From the NCBI RefSeq assembly GCF_018860165.1, contig NZ_JAHKNG010000024.1:1-54645 (forward strand): a DNA stretch of 54,645 nt, read 5' to 3'. The translations under genes were made by a program, and so were the position numbers. Positions 51,763 through 54,645 of the stretch are shown one piece after another. This stretch comes from Paracoccus marinaquae. Lineage in GTDB: Bacteria > Pseudomonadota > Alphaproteobacteria > Rhodobacterales > Rhodobacteraceae. Under the pieces are notes generated by a model. That model saw only the letters and a list, made by a program, of their open reading frames with translations. It had not been told where the DNA came from and searched no databases. Within the stretch, counting starts at the first letter, position 1. The number at the start of each line of letters is the position of its first letter.

Positions 51763-53505
51763 ATGTCCTTCACACCCGCCGAATGGCCGCGCAGGCTGCG
51801 CTCGCAGGAATGGTATGGCGGCACCTCGCGCGACACCATCTATCACCGCGGCTGGATGAAGAATCAGGGCTATCCGCATGACCTGTTCGACGGCCGCCCG
51901 GTCATCGGCATCCTGAACACCTGGTCCGACCTGACCCCCTGCAACGGCCATCTGCGCGAACTGGCCGAAAAGGTGAAGGCCGGTGTCTGGGAGGCCGGCG
52001 GCTTTCCCGTCGAGGTGCCGGTGTTTTCGGCCAGCGAGAACACCTTTCGCCCGACCGCGATGATGTTCCGCAACCTGGCCGCGCTGGCCATCGAGGAACA
52101 GATGCGCGGCCAGCCCATCGACGGTGCGGTTCTGCTGGTCGGTTGCGACAAGACCACGCCCTCGCTGCTGATGGCGGCGGCCTCGACCGACATTCCGTCG
52201 ATCGTGGTGACCGGCGGGCCGATGCTGAACGGCTATTTCCGGGGCGAGCGTGTCGGCTCGGGCACCCATCTGTGGAAATTCTCCGAGGCGGTGAAGGCCG
52301 GCGAGATGACGCAGGAGGAATTCCTTGAAGCCGAACAGTCGATGAGCCGGTCCTCGGGCACCTGCAACACCATGGGCACGGCCAGCACCATGGCCTCGAT
52401 GGCCGAGGCCCTGGGCATGGCGCTGTCCGGCAATGCCGCGATCCCTGCGGTGGACAGCCGCCGCCGGGTGATGGCGCAGCTTTCGGGGCGGCGCATCGTG
52501 CAGATGGTCAAGGACGATCTGAAGCCTTCGGACATCCTGACCAGACAGGCCTTCGAGAACGCGATCCGCACCAATGGCGCCATCGGCGGCTCGACCAACG
52601 CGGTCATTCATCTGCTGGCGATCGCGGGCCGGGTCGGCGTCGATCTGACGCTGGACGACTGGGATCGCTGTGGCCGCGACGTGGCAACCATCGTGAACCT
52701 GATGCCCTCGGGAAAATACCTGATGGAGGAATTCTTCTATGCCGGCGGCCTGCCGGTGGTGCTGAAACGGCTGGGCGAGGGCGGGCAGTTGCACAAGGAC
52801 GCGCTGACCGTCAGCGGCCAGACCATCTGGGACGAGGTGCGCGATGTCATCAACCACAACGAGGACGTGATCCTGCCGGCCGACCAGCCGCTGACCGATC
52901 ATGGCGGCATCGCCGTCTTGCGCGGCAATCTGGCGCCGAATGGCGCGGTGCTGAAGCCTTCGGCTGCGTCCGAACATCTGCTGACCCATCGCGGCCGTGC
53001 GGTCGTCTTCGAGGATATCGACGACTACAAGGCCCGGATCGAGGACGAGGCGCTGGATATCGACGAGACCTGCGTCATGGTGCTGAAGAATTGCGGCCCC
53101 AAAGGCTATCCCGGCATGTCCGAGGTCGGCAATATGGGCCTTCCGCCCAAGGTCCTGCGCAAGGGCATCACCGATATGGTGCGCATCTCGGACGCGCGCA
53201 TGTCGGGCACCGCCTATGGCACCGTGGTCCTGCATACCTCGCCCGAGGCGGCGGCGGGTGGACCGCTGGCGGTGGTCCGCGACGGCGACATGATCGAACT
53301 GGACGTGCCGAACCGCCGGCTGAATCTGGAGATCAGCGATCAGGATCTGGCTGCCCGGCTGGCGGAATGGAAACCCAGCCATGAACGCCCCGACAGCGGT
53401 TACGCGTGGCTGCATCAGGCCCATGTGATGGGGGCCGATACCGGCGCCGATCTGGATTTCCTCAAGGGCTGCCGCGGCAACCCGGTCGGCAAGGACAGCC
53501 ACTGA
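51763..53505 (+). CDS. L-arabinonate dehydratase (IlvD/Edd family)
   Basis: This 580-residue iron-sulfur dehydratase has cysteines C60 (TPCNGH), C128 (VGCDKTTPS) and C201 (GTCNTMGTAST), the three positions that hold the [2Fe-2S] cluster in sugar-acid dehydratases of this family. The N-terminus RRLRSQEWYGGTSRDTIYHR and the C-terminal KNCGPKGYPGMSE and SDARMSGTAYG motifs identify the arabinonate type. It removes water from L-arabonate to give 2-keto-3-deoxy-L-arabonate. Its stop overlaps the next start (TGATG). Confidence 0.93.
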   Translation: MSFTPAEWPRRLRSQEWYGGTSRDTIYHRGWMKNQGYPHDLFDGRPVIGILNTWSDLTPCNGHLRELAEKVKAGVWEAGGFPVEVPVFSASENTFRPTAMMFRNLAALAIEEQMRGQPIDGAVLLVGCDKTTPSLLMAAASTDIPSIVVTGGPMLNGYFRGERVGSGTHLWKFSEAVKAGEMTQEEFLEAEQSMSRSSGTCNTMGTASTMASMAEALGMALSGNAAIPAVDSRRRVMAQLSGRRIVQMVKDDLKPSDILTRQAFENAIRTNGAIGGSTNAVIHLLAIAGRVGVDLTLDDWDRCGRDVATIVNLMPSGKYLMEEFFYAGGLPVVLKRLGEGGQLHKDALTVSGQTIWDEVRDVINHNEDVILPADQPLTDHGGIAVLRGNLAPNGAVLKPSAASEHLLTHRGRAVVFEDIDDYKARIEDEALDIDETCVMVLKNCGPKGYPGMSEVGNMGLPPKVLRKGITDMVRISDARMSGTAYGTVVLHTSPEAAAGGPLAVVRDGDMIELDVPNRRLNLEISDQDLAARLAEWKPSHERPDSGYAWLHQAHVMGADTGADLDFLKGCRGNPVGKDSH

Positions 53506-54416
53506 TGAAACTCGCGCTTGTCGGCATCGGTAAGATCGCGCTGGACCAGCACGTGCCGGCGCTGGCGGACAGCCCGGACTGGGATCTGGCCGCCACCGTA
53601 TCCCGCCAGGGCCGGGTCGAGGGCGTCGAGGCCTTCACCCGGATCGAGGATATGCTGGCCGCGCGCCCCGAGATCGGCACGGTCAGCCTCTGCCTGCCGC
53701 CGCTGCCGCGTTTCGCCGCCGCACAGGCGGTGCTGCGGGCAGGGCGGCATCTGATGCTGGAAAAGCCTCCCGGCGCGACGCTGGCCGAGGTTCACGCGCT
53801 GGCCGATCTGGCCGCCGCGCAGGGCGTCAGCCTCTATGCCACATGGCATTCGCGCATGGCCCATGCGGTCGCCGCCGCGAAACGCTGGCTGGCGGGCGGG
53901 ACCATCCGCGAGGGCCGGATCATCTGGCACGAGGATGTGCGCAAATGGCATCCCGGTCAGGACTGGATCTTCGAGGCCGGTGGCATGGGCGTTTTCGATC
54001 CCGGCATCAACGCGCTGTCGATCCTGACCGAAATTCTGCCCATGCCCGTGCATCTGGCCGAGGCGGATCTGGATTTCCCCGCCAACCGTCAGGCGCCGAT
54101 CGCCGCGCGGCTGGACTTCGCCCAAGGCATCAGCGCCGATTTCGATTTCCGGCAGGAAGGCAGGCAGACCTGGGACATGGAATTCGTCACCGATGCGGGC
54201 AGACTCGCGCTGCGCATGGGCGGCAACCTGCTGGAAATCGACGGCGCGGCGGCGGGGGGCGAGGACAGCATCATGGGCGAATATCCCGCGCTTTACGCGC
54301 AGATGGCGCGGCTGGTGCGCGCAGGCGCGTCCGAGGTCGATCTGGCACCGATGGTGCTGGTTGCCGACGCCTTCACGCTGGGGCGCCGCAACACTGTTGA
54401 AGCATTCGAATTCTGA
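53505..54416 (+). CDS. Gfo/Idh/MocA sugar 1-dehydrogenase (L-arabinose/D-galactose)
   Basis: This 303-residue NAD(P)-dependent enzyme has an N-terminal Rossmann fold KLALVGIGKIALDQHVPAL, the EKPPGATLAEV lysine motif near 88, and a C-terminal Gfo/Idh domain with GGMGVFDPGINALSI, as in the arabinose and galactose 1-dehydrogenases of alphaproteobacteria. It oxidises L-arabinose to the lactone in the first step of the pathway. The start overlaps the dehydratase stop. A lactonase for the next step is not in the window. Confidence 0.88.
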   Translation: MKLALVGIGKIALDQHVPALADSPDWDLAATVSRQGRVEGVEAFTRIEDMLAARPEIGTVSLCLPPLPRFAAAQAVLRAGRHLMLEKPPGATLAEVHALADLAAAQGVSLYATWHSRMAHAVAAAKRWLAGGTIREGRIIWHEDVRKWHPGQDWIFEAGGMGVFDPGINALSILTEILPMPVHLAEADLDFPANRQAPIAARLDFAQGISADFDFRQEGRQTWDMEFVTDAGRLALRMGGNLLEIDGAAAGGEDSIMGEYPALYAQMARLVRAGASEVDLAPMVLVADAFTLGRRNTVEAFEF

Positions 54417-54425
54417 GAGGCAATG

Positions 54426-54645
54426 ATGACCTTCACCCCTCATGGCAAGCATCTGATCGCGGGCGCGTGGGTCGGCGGCGGGGCGGTGTTCCGTTCCGAG
54501 CCGGCGCATGGCCCGGTACATGAATTCTCGGTCGGCACGGTCGATCTGGTGAACCGCGCCTGCGAGGCGGCGGAAGACGCCTTCTGGAGCTATGGCTACC
54601 TGAGCCGCGAGGCCCGCGCCGCCTTCCTCGAGGCGATCGCCGACG
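54426..54645 (+). CDS. Alpha-ketoglutaric semialdehyde dehydrogenase, N-terminal part
   Basis: The frame is open to the window edge. GAGAGG lies just before tandem ATGs (54423, 54426). The first residues (FTPHGKHLIAGAWVGGG) and AEDAFWSYGYLSREARAAFLEAIAD match the start of NADP-dependent 2,5-dioxovalerate dehydrogenases. It would convert 2,5-dioxopentanoate to 2-oxoglutarate, the last step of the oxidative arabinose pathway. The catalytic part lies outside the window. Confidence 0.8.
   Translation, partial: MTFTPHGKHLIAGAWVGGGAVFRSEPAHGPVHEFSVGTVDLVNRACEAAEDAFWSYGYLSREARAAFLEAIAD

Noticed and set aside
1..54645. CRISPR arrays, tRNA or rRNA genes
   Set aside because: No regularly spaced repeats and no cloverleaf or rRNA-like sequence were seen in the intergenic stretches read.

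Overview
The window is GC-rich DNA from an alphaproteobacterium, most likely a Paracoccus-like member of the Rhodobacterales. This placement is inferred from codon use, protein character and gene sets (gguA/gguB/gguC sugar importer, oxidative L-arabinose pathway); no 16S or other taxonomic marker is present. No rRNA, tRNA or CRISPR array was seen.

Layout. (1) 1-2347: insertion-sequence wreckage. An IS256-family remnant is inserted in an IS110-family transposase; a second IS110 transposase carries an in-frame amber stop; a possible phasin-like remnant follows. (2) 2424-9505: acyl-CoA ligase, coniferyl-aldehyde-type dehydrogenase, GMC oxidoreductase, SDR, and a convergent AraC-family regulator. 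(3) 9752-20036: mostly housekeeping genes (HIT, dapB, rbfA, a phosphodiester glycosidase, truB, NlpC/P60, leucyl aminopeptidase, carbonic anhydrase, a DUF4139 protein, DedA, asd). (4) 20142-35738: an unusual accessory block. Leftward run an alpha/beta-hydrolase-caspase fusion and an M4-like zinc peptidase. Divergently run a 2426-residue multi-cupredoxin oxidase, a secreted propeller-like protein, an SCO copper chaperone and a cytochrome c fused to a type I periplasmic binding-like domain. (5) 35755-39743: a GT2 glycosyltransferase with an MshEN-like N-terminus, carA and a YqeY-type gene. (6) 39785-43354: an AraC regulator divergent from a flavin monooxygenase and an alpha/beta hydrolase. (7) 43715-45799: a secreted NHL/virginiamycin-lyase-like propeller. 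(8) 45822-54645: a LysR regulator, the ChvE-GguAB importer and oxidative L-arabinose/D-galactose genes, cut at the window end in a semialdehyde dehydrogenase.

Two points stand out. First, in the giant oxidase the copper ligands are complete but in reversed order and split between two tandem modules: the type 1 site and half of the trinuclear site lie at residues 510-596, the other half at 1005-1139. The rest of modules 1 and 2, and all of module 3, are decayed copies. With its SCO, propeller and cytochrome partners this looks like a periplasmic metal-oxidising (possibly Mn) electron-transfer system. Second, two loci 36 kb apart (ALDH-GMC-SDR and monooxygenase-hydrolase) have the same promoter layout: two direct repeats resembling TGTCCCGCARCGTCAA, 21 bp apart, and a -10 box exactly 21 nt downstream. 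This predicts one AraC regulon, with a gene content like the mycobacterial virS-mymA system.
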